From contig JAIXMP010000028.1 of assembly GCA_025677815.1 (NCBI GenBank), forward strand, positions 124,001-188,000: a stretch of DNA of 64,000 nt. The letters run 5' to 3'. Each line of letters starts with the position of its first letter. Position 1 is the stretch's first letter. Source of the DNA: Phascolomyces articulosus (Eukaryota > Mucoromycota > Mucoromycetes > Mucorales > Lichtheimiaceae). Both the position numbers and the translations under genes were made by a program. Shown here piece by piece: positions 1 to 13,859 of this stretch. The notes under the pieces are model-generated. The model was not told where the DNA came from, did not search any database, and saw only the letters and a program-made list of their open reading frames with translations.

Positions 1-2793
1 ATTGGAAACATCCATACCAGCGCTTGGAATATTACTTGCTATAAAATTCATTCAAACGGCTGAAGAATAGGAAAAAATCAGTATGGCTATAGATCATCAT
101 ACTTCAATGTGAGTCTTTGTAACATCAAAATTCATCGTAATTGTGAAAAGATCGATATATACATAAAGTAGTGAGGAGCGTGACAAAAGATATGATAAAT
201 TGTAATTTTTTATGCCTGGACAACAAACACGTCAAAGATTATCAGCCAAATCATTTTCGTTTCTGATTTTTCTTGTTAAATTGGACCAGAAAAAACGAAT
301 GCCTAAAATCATGGTTTGGCCAATTTTATTGTATAGTAGAATTTTGAAATAATACACACACACACACACACACATGAGGTGATCAAATACATCGCATCAT
401 AGAAGATTTTGGAGATTGTTAAAAGGAATCGACATCTACTAGGTCTATCTCACGAAATGAGAACATGAATAAATGCCTCTTCATATTATATAGAACCTAA
501 ATATGGAAGAATTATAATATGAATCTGTGTGGATGCATTCGTAGCAGCAAAGAAAATACACTGAAATGGACGATTCTGTATAAAATACCATATTTACGCA
601 GTAGCTGGTCTACAATTATTGGGGAATGGCAACTACACCATAAAAAAATTCACATACAACCATGTCCATACATCCACGCTAATCCATTTCTTAAAAAAAG
701 GAATAAGATATCAAAATTAATTCGTGTAAGATTATGCACTTAAAGAAGCTATTCATTGGCTTCTCGAATGCAAAATTGCTTGGCCACTATATCGACGTAT
801 CCTATTACTTTTTTTTATGTCGTTAATGTATATTTACATTTCTTTGGAGTGACGTTCTAAACAAGGGTCATTCAGTTGATAATATCGTCCATGTAAAATA
901 GAGTAAAATTGATATTATTATCAATAGCGAAAAAAACAACCGATTGTTGACCACATATCAAGAAGAAAAACCACAATAGCCCGCCAAAATATCAATAAAT
1001 CAATTCTAGATATTTTCGCACTTGTTCACATAACTCATCAAATCGGAAAAGGCATAATAATTTTTGTACGTACAACAACGCACATTGCACTATCAGATCA
1101 GGACTCGATTGCAAAGATAGAGTATATCCTTATATTTTTATTATGTTGCAAAGAACACACGTGAAAATCGGCAAATACAGATAGCCATGAACTATCAGAG
1201 AAAACAAAATAGATGGATTTATTAGTTTATTTACCCATAAAATATAACGCGAACATATCATATATCATTTGATAATCCTTATTGCTTATCTTAAGAATGG
1301 ATGTTCTGCTGATTGAAGCATTCCAAGCATTATCAGTAAATCCGGCCTTCCACGAGTATACATACCCTCAGGAAAAACCATCATTGACGCTTATGAAGAA
1401 GCAGAGATACATCTATATCCCAACAAACATAGATATATGACATAGTGTTATTGATGACTAAATGACACTACACTATAAAGAATTTGATTCTCTCCCGTTG
1501 TTACTACTGTTTAAAAAATAAGAATTGGTTATAATCATGTTTGAATATTTTTTTAAAAAAAAGCCTACAAGAGGTGCCAGCGACAGAATGATAACAACGT
1601 GTTCGTTATATGGTATCATTTTGAACAACTCTGAATTTACAAGAAGGAGAGTACATTTATTATATATAAAAAGCTTTACAACCAATCTTTTCCCTTTTCT
1701 CGAATTAAACCATAGACGTCTTTTTTGCATTTTTTATTGTTCTAAATCAAATAACTTAATTATAAAACTCGGTGACCAAACCTATTCAATGAAAAGGTTC
1801 CCTGAATAAGAACATTGAATTTATTCTTGCGAAATAGTAACATTAAAAAGGAACAACAACCAAGTGAAAGGGAGAGCCATTACGTCCAGGCATCATTCCA
1901 TTTTCCAAGCTCTACTCATATTAAAAAGAGTCCCGTCTCTTTATTATATTACTATTTTTATTTTGTTCCTCCTGCCCACAGAAACATTGCTTGAGCATAA
2001 CAAAATGACACAGGAGCAACTAATTTTTCTTTTTGATATTTACAAAACCAACTAATCAACAACCATTAAATCGAATCGCAAGTAATTTGCATCATGTTAT
2101 ACTTTAGAGTGATCCGCATGGAAGCAAAAGATACGCGATGAATAGTCAGCAAAGGATGATATCAAAATAATAATAAAATATGTAGCATATTACAAAATCA
2201 ATCATCAAATCACAATTCTGAATATCCAATAATAGTAAACCCGACAATTAATGATGTAACAGTATTCTTCTTCTTGCGACAAACACATTTTCAAGCGGTT
2301 TTATTTCATGATAAAAAGAGAGACACGTATATAATGAATCATATCAATCAATCATTATACCATTGTGATATTTAGGCCTTATTATATTCTAGCACTCTAT
2401 TATTATACGTACTTATAAAATTGATAACTTTGTATGTAATAATGGAAAACTGGTCTAAGAATAAAAAGTTCCATGAATTTCCGTAGGAATTCATATCTTA
2501 TTTATTAGAAATTTCAAATATTTCTTGTTGTCGTTGCAAGATGCCTACACAATCTATTCTACTATGAATAACCACAAAAAAGAAGAATTTCTTGTAAAGA
2601 AATAATAAAAAAAATTACAACCGAATTTTTATGTCTACAAAAAGGCAGATAACGAATTATGCTCTCATCTATCGCAACAGGCAATTACATAACTAATATC
2701 ACATCGATCACCAATATTTACTTTCCTATTGTAATAAGTAATATGCAATCTACTTCCATGTCTTCTACATCGTCATAACCTTGTCATCGTTCT
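1..2793. other. AT-rich region without a supported gene
   Basis: This stretch is very AT-rich, with many short homopolymers and a pure (AC)n microsatellite at about 352-374. The open frames in it (for example 519-743 and 1473-1809 on either strand) have the Lys/Asn/Ile/Tyr/Phe-rich composition expected of untranslated AT-rich DNA. They overlap on opposite strands without one being favoured. I see no gene, tRNA or mobile-element terminus here. Confidence 0.6.
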
Positions 2794-3213
2794 TCATCTT
2801 GTCGTTCTTCTTGACCATCTTCTTCTTCGTTCAGCACCGCCGTTTTCATCGTCATCGTCGCCATTGCTTTGCACAACTACAGTTGGTGTACTGGCAGGGA
2901 AGGGAGGAGGAAGAAAAGGAGCAGCGTATTCAGCAACAACACGTGCAACCACAGCTTTGCGGCGTGAGCCAGCAAGGGGTTGTCCCACTTGAGCAATTGG
3001 GTGCTCAACAACCCGTTCTCCATCATCACCTTCATCGTTTTCGTCGTAACTTTAATCGTAATCAGTATTGCCGACGTCATCGTCATCAGTATCGTCGCCG
3101 TCATCGTCTCCATCCTTAATTTTACCCCAGGAACGTTATAATTCTGCCATTCGGGCAGCAATGCGAGCGTGGTGTTGCTCTTCAGTTTCGTCCGGCAACC
3201 GGAGAAACTTACC
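2794..3213 (-). pseudogene. Decayed acidic/basic-tailed protein relic with two in-frame stops
   Basis: Read on the minus strand, one frame is open for about 140 codons except for two ochre (TAA) codons. It begins with a polar helix-like stretch (LRLPDETEEQHHARIAARMA), then a first TAA, an Asp-rich run, a second TAA, and a further Asp/Glu-rich run. It continues into a longer open part containing QPLAGSRRKAVVARVVAEY, a Pro-rich segment, a second Asp cluster and an Arg-rich end (RRRRWSRRTTR) before a TGA at 2794-2796. GC content is clearly above the flanks, which fits former coding DNA. Upstream of about 3213 the frame meets what could be an intron border, so the relic may be only a terminal exon. 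I do not recognise the family. The alternative is a GC-rich simple-sequence accident, since GAT/GAC repeats make up part of it. Confidence 0.4.
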
Positions 3214-6200
3214 ACCTACCAATCACCACAATAACAGCCATACGAGAAGAAGCCAGAAACAAATGATTTTCAACATACATCGGAAAATTGGTACCATCTT
3301 CAAATGCATTTTAATGTTAGACTGAATGATACTTTATTTACTTTTTTATTTTCATTTTTTACCGTTATTCACATTTGTTACCTCTATTTAAGTTTAAAGG
3401 GATATAAATGCGTCAATACTTGATATTTAAATGCATTTAAACATAAATGAAGGTAATTACAAAAATTTCGATGTAGCAGCAATTAAATTGACGAGAAGAG
3501 GGATTATGCACTATACCAGCAATAGTTTTCTCCACGATGTATTTTGAGAATTAATGAGGAAACATTGCCTCTCTTTTCGAAAATGATCCCGTATTAAAAG
3601 ACATCATCTATGCAACGAATTTGATTTCAAAAATTTGGAATACCATACAATATTAGAAGCAGGGGTGAACATTCAGTAATATGTACTCAACTTACTTTAT
3701 ATGTACAACCCCATTTAAATACGAAACAAGGAAAATAATAATATGTAAGCAGGATCCTTTCCATTTTGGTGCAAGAGTAGTATTAACATTCGAGCGAAAG
3801 ATTGGTAATGCTTCTATTTATCAAATTTGAAAATTGGAACAGTAAATCCCTTCTGAAGAAATAAGGACAAGCGCACCAAAAGGCAATCCACTTGTCAGTG
3901 AACTATTACTGAGACCAATATCAATATTGAGCATGATAAAATGTACTAAAGAATTCAAAATATTATCGAGAATAATGAATTATAATTTGGTGTAAAAGTT
4001 AAAAAAAGATGGGAAGAATTATACGCTTAAAAAAGCAACCTGCAATACTCGTACATATAAACCAGTAATCAAATAAAAGACTGAGAGCAGGTTCAATAAA
4101 AAAAAGGGGGGGGAGGAAAATGACAGTTAAAAGTAGACCATGGCACCCAAGAAACAGTCTCCTTAATAATTACCAATAAGAAAATAATCCATGATATAGA
4201 ATGAAAGTATCAATTGAAAGGTATATACTTATTCATATCATATGTAGTATCATTTCTAGACAGGATATACGATAGAAAGAACTATATATAAAGCAAACAT
4301 TAAACATCACTTCATGATGAATGCGTTAACTATATTTTCTGCAAATTATTGGAATATTGGCTGCATGCTTATCAAACCACAATAACCGAAAGAAATTATA
4401 TTACATATAAGAAATAACAGAGATATGATTAATTGGATTTAATACCAAGAATAGGTTAACAGCACAGATGGTTGTAAAATATAATATACCATGCTGCTCT
4501 TGATTTATATAGAATTTCCTAAATCGATTAATTATAACAAGGACTTTCTTAAAATTCCCTCGAATTGTACATGTATTTCTGTGCAAAAAAAGATGCCAAT
4601 GATGAATCTTCAAAGATCAATAATCCAACAACAAACTGTCATACTTTTTATCACGATTGCCGATTATTGTAGGGCTTTTTGTAATGATCAAAACTTACCA
4701 AGATAAAAAAAAACCATCCAGAATACTTTAATGTTTATTACTATTGTTTATTGAACCCTACTTTTCTTTCAAAGCATACAAAGTCAAAAGCAAGAAGCAA
4801 CACTTATTATTTTTAAATCTGGAAGGGCTGCAGAATGAAACATGTTCATGTTTCGATGACCAAGACCTTCGCAATTGCTTTTATATTGCAATGACAAGAG
4901 TATAATCCGAATATATACATACTATAAATTAAAGTCAAGACTGAGAGTCAAAGATAATGACATACAAATAAATGAAAATTCACCAAAAAACTGTGCTCAA
5001 AGTAATGTTGTTGGAGAACTGCTTGTTTTCTAATTCACATTCTAACTACTGTGTGTGAACAAAATCGATTGAACAAGAAATTTACAACAATGACATATTC
5101 GGATTGAGGAAAACAAAAATACATCCATGAAAGATGATAGTGAATGTATTAGAGGAATACTACATAGTAAATATTTAACATTTTATCAATAATGCTCATG
5201 TTTCTATCAATGATACTTAGACACAACAGGACTTTCAGAGTAAATTGAGTTTTTTTACCCATCGATTAATGATGTACCAGCAAAAGTTCACTCACATAAG
5301 GCTATTCGCAAGGAAAGAGGTTCCAAATGTGAATTCAATCCATAGCGCGTACGATTTGATATGATAGCTCGAAAACAATAGAAAAACTACTGATAATCAA
5401 GCTATTTATTGATTTATTAACATAAGTTTTTTAATAACTTTTTGAATGATTTTTGTCATGTATATACTTTCGATGAATCAATATTGTTTTTTGAATAGTG
5501 ATAAAAAATGAGTAAAACATGACTATGGTTATTCTATAGACCGCCCTTAAACTTGGTCAAAGAAAAACTACAGTAATTTCATATCAGATTAAAACATATT
5601 TCTTCTTCAGCCTGTTGATTACATCTCATCCCTCTTTGCAGTTTGAAATTAAAACATTCAATTAAATATTCGAAAAAACGCAGCATAATACATATTGATA
5701 TACTATGAAATTGTAGATAGCAATTCTCGAAAGTATTGTAGCAAGATAAAGTGAAAACGATACTACACCGTCCAAGCTGTACATGTATATTGAGTAATAC
5801 TGCATAGAATACATCATAACTTACGTATAGAAATTGGAGAATTCAGACTGTGAATAAGAAGAAAGGTTGTATGAACGAGATGAAATTGATTCATTAATTG
5901 AAAAAATTACAATCACCAATGAAACAGTGTGGTGTTATCCTCTCTGGAGGCCTAGAATACAACAGAAATCAAGTAGTAATCGTGGAAGTATTATTTTGGA
6001 ATTCAATTACAAAGTGATTCAAGAGAGCGATCCATAACCTTATTTTCCGTTTTTTATCAAAAGTGGTGTATATATAGTTCTATTTAATCATTGTAAAAAG
6101 ATGTATGCTTTATAAAGACCACCCTATAAAATGAAAAGTTCGTTCTCCACCATCAATAGTTATTCTCTGCTAACAACATATAGACATTCTCTACCAACAA

Positions 6201-7643
6201 CCTATTATAGATACTCTCTACCAGCAACATATAGATATTCTCCACAACCAACAATAGATAGAGGAACGAATTTGATTCATCTCAATATTTACTTTGGGTG
6301 CAAAAGTATCCAGCATCAACGACTTGTTACAATAATCCGTCAGGTGTATTTTGAAACTCCAAGAATAGAGCTATAATATGGATCTCCCTACTTCCCATAA
6401 ATCGACAGACAACCTCGATACTCTACATAACAGCATCTCTATGAATTTTGCAATCCTTGTTAATGTCAACAAAATAATAATCTTATGTTGCCAAGAATCA
6501 TGTATTTATTATCAAAAGAATTCAGTTAAATGAATTATCTCGAGAAGAAAAAGATAGAGACGAACTATGAACTCACGAAAATTATAGGAAATCCGATAAG
6601 CCAATGCATGCAAGGCTGTCACCCTCTGTACACATATCTACAAGAAAAAAGTCACTTTAAGAATATAATAAGTCTGATGATGATATGTTGGATTTGCTTG
6701 TGAAGTCTCTGTACTACTTTATATTATGTATATGAAGTAGAGTAATACGGAAAATTTAACAGACGAAGAAGTGTTTAACATCTTCTACAACTATATATGG
6801 TCATATTCAAATTTTTAGATACAACCTTCATTATACTACCTATCATCTCTATACAATGTTACTATTTAAACATTACTGTTTCCTCCCATACCAGTTAAAA
6901 TTCAATTACAAATTTTTTGGAATTTTTGATACGAGAAAGATCTGAATAATGATGTCAGCCGCTTGCATCGTATGACTTTTACCATCATATAAATTGTGCT
7001 TTGATTATAAATTTAATTATAACAGGAAACATAAGGTCATCTCAAGTTGTTATATTGATACACCGAGCCAAAATTACTATTAGAATATGAAGCGTTTATA
7101 TATCAAAATTGCAATGTCAAATCGTTTAGTACTATGGAGGCGAAAAATCATTGTCGGGAGACTTTATTGTTTCAAAAATATTATTAGAATATCATTAGGA
7201 ACAAAGGTAGCAAAAGTATGCTATTATCCATCCTGCATTGAAGCTTTCAAAACAGGCTATATACTAAATCAATTCTCCACAAAAAAGTTACATTTATTAT
7301 TATCAGATCGGAAGAAAGGAAACTTGCATACTGTATGAAATGAAAAACAGTAACAAATGCATAAATTGACTTTGAACTACTACTAATTGTTTCTGACGTG
7401 TTGCTGTAATGCTATTTTCGCTAGAAACAACGACCCCCTCCAAAAAAAGAATGAAACCTTTTAATATCAATAACTGGTGCCTTCGAATTCTTAACCAGTA
7501 ACTAGAAGAATGGTATTGATCATTATACAGGAGAATACATCAGTATATTGCAGGGATATGATTTTATTGGAAAATTAGAGTCAACAAGATTATTATTATA
7601 TCAATGGTAAAAGGAATATGTCGCGTTTTGTTATGAAGGATAG
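3214..7643. other. AT-rich gene desert
   Basis: No gene can be supported across this stretch. Small open frames at 4401-4706 and 7087-7338 look like chance frames by composition. The only organised element seen is the short minisatellite at 6141-6258. The sequence otherwise reads as unique, diverged AT-rich DNA. Confidence 0.55.
6141..6258 (+). repeat. Degenerate ~19-27 bp minisatellite inside a small open frame
   Basis: Five imperfect direct repeats follow one another. Each begins with a TTCTC(T)(A/C)-like block and ends in an AACA...ATAG-like block; unit lengths vary between roughly 19 and 27 bases. They lie within an 81-codon plus-strand frame (6131-6376), where they read as repeated Tyr/Ser-Leu-Pro-(Thr/Ala)-Thr-Tyr-Arg motifs. 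Whether the frame is translated is unknown. The repeat is seen directly in the sequence. Confidence 0.6.
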
Positions 7644-8005
7644 TAAAAACAAAAAAGGCTTTTCGGCAATTTGCGTCATGACTAGTGTATATGTTCATAG
7701 ATAGCATTGTTCACTACCCGTAACAGACATACACGCTTCAGGTATGCCTGGGCTTGTTGGTAAATAATAATAGTAGTATTACTGTATGCTGGAAACCTTC
7801 TACCAGTTACTTTTTAATAGTATGGGATAATATTAAATATACATGCACCACATTCATTGATAATAACTATGTTAAAACATTAACTTATCACTGTAAAAGG
7901 ACTGCTCCAAAAGAATTTAACACGAGGCAATCCGTATATGATGAATTCAGTAATGACGGGTCTTACGAACTGGCAAGAGCTTATACGGAAAATATACCCC
8001 TATAA
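7644..8005 (+). CDS. Candidate two-exon 3' gene fragment, unknown
   Basis: This is a weak call. An open stretch from 7742 to a TAA at 8003-8005 (87 codons) follows a plausible acceptor CAG. It contains Trp, Cys, Pro, Arg and Asp-rich text (TVCWKPSTSYFLIVWDNIKY, then TAPKEFNTRQSVYDEF) unlike most surrounding translations. A preceding 43-base open stretch (7644-7686) ends in GTATAT at a matching phase, with a 55-base intron between. Open runs of this length are expected by chance several times in a window this AT-rich, so composition and phase are the only support. No domain is recognised and no start codon can be assigned. Confidence 0.22.
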
Positions 8006-8828
8006 TGCGCAATCCGATACAATCCTTTCAATGCCATACATATAAAGAAGTAGGCGCAGGAAGGATCATCAACTGTATTGTTAGTAAAGGATATAAATTA
8101 CTATAAGTCATAATTCCCGACGATATAGACGTATGACAAATGTATTGATAAAATTCTACGTTGAGAAACACGAAAATGAGTTATGTACGTATCTTGTCAC
8201 AAAAATCATCTTAATAATAAAAATGAAGAATGGACCAAGTTCGATGTATCCTCGACAAAATTCACTACTTGAAAGTACTCCAATTATTCCAGTGTGAGAT
8301 TAGCATTACATATCTCAAACTGATATATTGTTGTCCCGCTTTTATTTCCTCATGATAATGTAATAAATCGCTTTTTTTTTTTTGATGATCGATGATGAAG
8401 AAATCAACAGTGCTGGCCAATGTCCCATTTCCGTTTAATCTATCTCCTATCAACTAGCATCTTACATTTATAGCAACACTCTATAATTTATATATTTGTT
8501 GTTCCATTCTTCTATAAATAAAATCGCATCAAATCAAATCCATTAAACTTGTTTTAATAGTAGCTTATATCTATCTTTATCATCCTGTTTTGCTTATTCA
8601 TAAAATAATAATAAGAATGCCACTTTGAATGAATTGTCCTTTTTTTTTCTCTCTCTGATATCTAACCAATTTTTTCCTTTATATTTTCGTTTAAAATTTA
8701 CAAATCCTAATAATGTATTATATATGTACATTCTCTATTTCAATTATTATACAAAAAAAAACACATTATAACCTGTTGTACATCTACAATACCGATACTA
8801 CTAATCCCATGGCATCACTGTCTTTTTT

Positions 8829-11800
8829 TTAGCGAAACTGTTTAAAGAAACGTACAGTATTACCCATGGCCATTCCAAATTTATCACAATGTTCAACATG
8901 ATTTCCAATCCACCCTGGTAACTTGTTTCTAATCCGTGGTTGTGAATATCGCTGATCCAATAAGATGATGGTAGCATAATCATTTCTATGACGAATCGCT
9001 CGACCTAATATAGACAGAACAATAGTGTGTATATTTATTATTAATCATCCATTCTCCTACGATGAAAGTGTACACCATGATAAAAATAAAAGAGGTAGTC
9101 TGATAAAATGGTCAATTGTTTTATATTACCTATTGATTGATTTACACCACGCATACACAAGTTTTCATAATATTCATTGCCAGCATCGGATTGTCCTGGA
9201 TTCATTTCTGAAGCGTATTTGATTTTTTCTTGTAATTCAACTGAACTTCTATTGGCAAAGGGTAATCCTATCATGATAACGCCTCTAGAATATGTATTCA
9301 TGTATATACATGTGGGTAAGTTTTAAATCCTCTATCTATATCACTCTGTAAAAAAAACGTACCTTCCAAGCTGATCTGAAAAATTAATACCTTCAGACAT
9401 TTTCCCATTCACAACACATAAAAGTAAAGCGCCACCCGACTATAAATACAAAGAAACGCCATGAGAACGAGGTAATTCATCCAACCAACATGATCATAGT
9501 ATACAAATGAAAAAACACAAAAGGAAAAATGATAATAATAATGATAATAATTATAGGAACAAAGGGTCGTCTTGTGTGTGTATTATGCGTACCTGATCAA
9601 TATGCATGGCATAATCACGTAATGTATTTTCCACTTGATTACTTTCGCGTGGTTCTTTGAATACTTTTTTCTTTTTTTCAAGTCGTGATAATATCGTTGT
9701 ACCATTTTGTGGATATTGACTCCATCGTTTATAGAGTTGATCCAAATAAGTAAAACTTGAAAAAAAACAAACAACGCCATCAGGTATGATATTGCATAAA
9801 TTGACAATAGCTTGTCCTACTTCATCCATCTAAAAGATTCAAGTTGTTTTTTTTTTTCGGGGGAGGAGAGAGAAATAAAGTTGCATTAGTATAATCTCAC
9901 AATGTATCCATATCGTTATCATGGATGTATATATCTTGTAGATGGGAGATTGGAAAGAGAAGGAAGAGGGGGAGAAGGTGGGATTAAAAAAAAAGAGAGA
10001 TCATCATCATCATCATTACCAATTTTTCATCTTGACGATTATCATAACGAAACAAAAAAGATTTTCCAGTTGGACCAGTATCAATACTCATTACAGCCAT
10101 GTTACTTGGAGGTATGATATGCCCACAAGAAAGTCGATCGATTTGACTAGGTGCAACATGATGTAATAATATATTGACAAAATCTGTAATCTATCCAAAA
10201 AAGAAAATGCCACCCCCCAAAAAAAAATACACGTAACCAGGATGAAGCACAATGATTGAGACACAAATCCAGACAAGAGCGATGGCGTTATTATTATTAT
10301 TATTATAAACTCAGTGTAAGATGATTTCATGGTAATTGGTATATGAAAAAAGCAATTTTTTTTCGCTTCATCCAAATATAGAGAACTTACCGGCTCCATC
10401 GTTCCTCCAGCCAAAATTATACTCTTGGCATCATCCACAATAGGTTGAAATACTTCAGCTGGGTTCAATAACATATATTTGACTTGAGGTTGATTATTTT
10501 CGGAATAATTGATCACTATACGACCATCTTTGTCCGGATTCGTCAATGTTAACAAGAATGATTCAATGATGGTCAATGTAGGCATGGTAGTGCTGCTATT
10601 TTTTTGTTGTTGATCTGATATGGATGACTGTTTCTTAAGTTCTTCTTTATCAATAAATCCATTTAACTTTCTTGCCAAATGACTTGCTTTGAGATATTTT
10701 TCGATTTTAAACATATTGATATGATCAATACCAAGTAAATGAACGAATTCATTGACACCCATCACGCAATCCTTTTTGTTTTTGCTATCATTATCATCCC
10801 CTGGTTCCAAGAGCTTGATTAATGCCTTGACGATGGATAATATTTGTCGGATATAAGCCATATTCTTGACATGTAACCGATTTTTATACCGTTGCACATA
10901 TTGTACAAGTTGGGAAAATGCCATGCGTGTTTGTTGAAGCGTCATTGTAATGGTATGAATGGTTGTAATGGTTTCGATAAGATTATGAGCTTCATCGATA
11001 ATAACGACACTGTTCTTTAATGAAATACCAAGTGAATCGCGTGTGCTCGCATGTAATAAGTGTTGATACGGTAATACCACCAACTATATAAATGTATCAT
11101 TATCAAATCATTATCATTGGCAAAGAACTCCATTTTCTATTCTACCATGATGTAATAAATTCATGGCAAGTTGGATGCCTATATTTCTTTTCTTCATTCA
11201 CATGGGTTTCATAATTACCTGTGCAGGTCGTAGTGCATATCGTGATCCATAATAAGGACAAATACCCATTTGTTCTCCAACTTGTACTAAATCTTCAATA
11301 TCACGTACTTTGGCCTAAATTAAAAGATATAAGTATGGTAAAGAAACCTTCCATTTCCATTTTCTACCTAAAAAATAGAACCACAGTAAATGATGATCAT
11401 TTTTATTTTTACCAATGCATGATCCCGAAATGTATTCCATTGTGATCGTTCCGTTTTGGATGGTAGATATGGGCATTTTGTTGCCGAAGTACTAGCTAAA
11501 ATATTGGGGGTAAAATGCAAATAGTTGTTTTATATAGAGAAAACATTGTATAAATATAATTATGAACACACACATTCTTTATCTCTTCTAAACAATCTTT
11601 GCTACGCCTCTTCTCCATCCAACTTACTCTTTTTTTGTAATTCTAAGCAAGCTTCGTTCATGCGTTGGACGCTTTTCAATTTCTTGACGTCTTTATGAAT
11701 ACAAGTATTTTTTCGAGAACCAAGCGGGATAGTCCAAGTATCTGGGGAATACATAGTCTTATGAACTTCATGGATAAACTGTGATAATTGAGAATGAGTC

Positions 11801-13181
11801 CGAGATGTGTAATATATCTATATAGAATGGAAAATAATAAAAGAGCCATTAACAACTTGACCATTTAATTCTTTACCTCTATAATGATGCTAATGATGCC
11901 AATAATGAAGATGGATGATCTGTATCATCTTGTTCAAAAAAGAAATCAGATCTTCAATCTCGTTAAGATCTTTTGTTTATTTTTTTTTTTCTCTCCAATG
12001 TACCCAAAAAAAAAAACCACAAAAGATAAAAAGTGTCATAAGATTTCAGGGACGGATCTTGACAAGTGGATGGCATCATTTGGCATCATTTGCTGTCGGT
12101 TTCTTTATTTTTCCAAACATACCTTTAACTGGTCAAAGTTATCTTCGTCTTCTTCATCATCTTGCTCTTGTGCATTGGACAATGCTGATTTTGTTGGTTC
12201 CAATCTAGCATAGTATTAATGTAAAAAAAAATAACAGATTAGTATACTATGAAATATCTTCTTTTTTTTTGGTTTATATAAAAATGAATAATGCGATGGA
12301 TGGTAGTACTTTGCTAATAATTCACGAACTTCTTTTGAAAGATTACTATTAGAATCATTAGACGATGTCGGTTCCTTGTCATTGTTCTCATCATCACTAA
12401 CGTATTCATCCAATAAGAATTCATCATCGTCATCCTTCTTTTTCTTTTCTTTTTTTGCATTATCCATCTAAAATGTTGAATAGTTCGTGTTAAATTTGTA
12501 ATAAAAAAAACCGCTTCTTCCTATCCCAGAGTGAAATTAATGCATCGTCTTAATTTCCATAGATAATTGTGCCTAACCTTTTGTCGTTTTTTCCAACGTA
12601 AAGACGGATCACTCTCTCCAAATGTAAATGAAGCTCTTGATTCTTCCAATTGTCTTGCACGTTGAATCCTTTTTCGAAGATCATTTCTTTTTTCTTTTCT
12701 TAATATTTCTCGCTGTTGTTCAGCTTTATTAGTGACTTGAAATGCTTTTACCCAATCTGGCTCATCATCCTCGTCCTCCTTGGTATCTTATTTTATTATC
12801 CAATGGATTCGATTTGTCGTATAAGCAATCATCTTTCTTTGGACTATCAATAAATTATTATGTATATATACCTGATTTTTTTGTATTATTGGATTCCATG
12901 CCATTGTCGTCATGATCTTTAAGCCAACGTAACGATCCACAAATGATACTAAGTGATTTACCCTACTCCATGAAAGCGTGTATGAGCGATCGATCTATTT
13001 CTCTTTTTATTTTTTCTATTGCGCAGTAGATCATTATTAAGCATGATTATCTACTTACAGTACCCGTGGGACTTTCAAAGATACCAATTTTGCCTTTGGA
13101 TAAAGTATCATAAAGTGAATTCATGAATTCATTTTGAATGGAATAAGGTTGAAATGGAAATCCATAATCGCGATCCACCAT
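8829..13181 (-). CDS. CHL1: ATP-dependent DNA helicase CHL1/DDX11 family
   Basis: This is a superfamily 2 FeS-cluster DNA helicase (XPD/FANCJ/DDX11 group). CHL1 acts in the nucleus in sister-chromatid cohesion and unwinds forked DNA 5' to 3'. About 14 exons can be read. The start at 13181 gives [13 protein letters not shown], aligning with the family's N-terminal Q-motif region. Walker A (FESPTGT / GKS) is split by an intron at 13058. Later come motif Ia (SRTHSQL, about 11.8 kb), four Cys positions expected to hold the FeS cluster (about 11.7-11.25 kb), the DEAH box (IIDEAHN, about 11.0 kb), AGGTMEP (about 10.4 kb), [12 protein letters not shown] (about 9.4 kb) and motif VI ([12 protein letters not shown], about 9.1 kb), ending in [11 protein letters not shown] Lys/Asp-rich insert lies near 12.4 kb. 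No stop interrupts the spliced frame. FANCJ and RTEL1 relatives are less likely because the N-terminal and motif VI wording fit DDX11 best. Confidence 0.93.
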
Positions 13182-13859
13182 ACTTTTTTTAAAAAAAAAT
13201 AGAAGAGGTAACCACACAGACACCACACGATGAGTCTCGAATAAAAAAAGTAATTTGTATCACCGTAATCAGATTTCTGCAGATAACAGTACTAGTTTAC
13301 AAGATTCAATGATAAAAATGATACTTTTTCTTTTTATATAATTAATACTATTATTAATCAATAATAATATGATTAAAAAAAAAAGAGAAATGATGATACT
13401 AAACAACACAATGTGATAGTATCCTGTTTTTTTTGGAGGGAGGGAAGAGGCAAAGAAAAAAAAAAGGTAAGGGTAATAAAAAGGATTTCATTTCAATGAA
13501 ATGAATATAAAATGGTTTTCAACATGAGAATATCTAACGAAAAAAAAAAACAATAAGAAATATGTTTGTATGTGTAATAGAAAGAAGTGTTACTTGAAGA
13601 ACAAGAACAAGAAGAAAGAAGAGAGGCCGTCACTAATATATTATGTACATGAATAAAGAGAGAGAAAATTATGGAATATAAGAAGAAGGTAAAGTGTGTG
13701 TTTTTTGGTGACTAGAAAATTCTAACAAAATAAAAAAAAAAAGCAAAATGATGATAAATTAAATGATGTGCGTGTGTGTGTTATAAATGAAATGAATGAA
13801 GTGGATGGGAAACTTGATGATGATATGGGTGTTTGTTATTGTGAGGGTTATATATCTCT
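13182..13859. other. Intergenic space between CHL1 and the O-fucosyltransferase gene
   Basis: Both neighbours are on the minus strand, so this interval holds the CHL1 promoter and the downstream region of the O-fucosyltransferase-like gene. It contains AT-rich text with poly(A)/poly(T) runs and a GTGTGT run near 13770-13780. No open frame of note and no obvious repeat family is seen. Confidence 0.6.
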
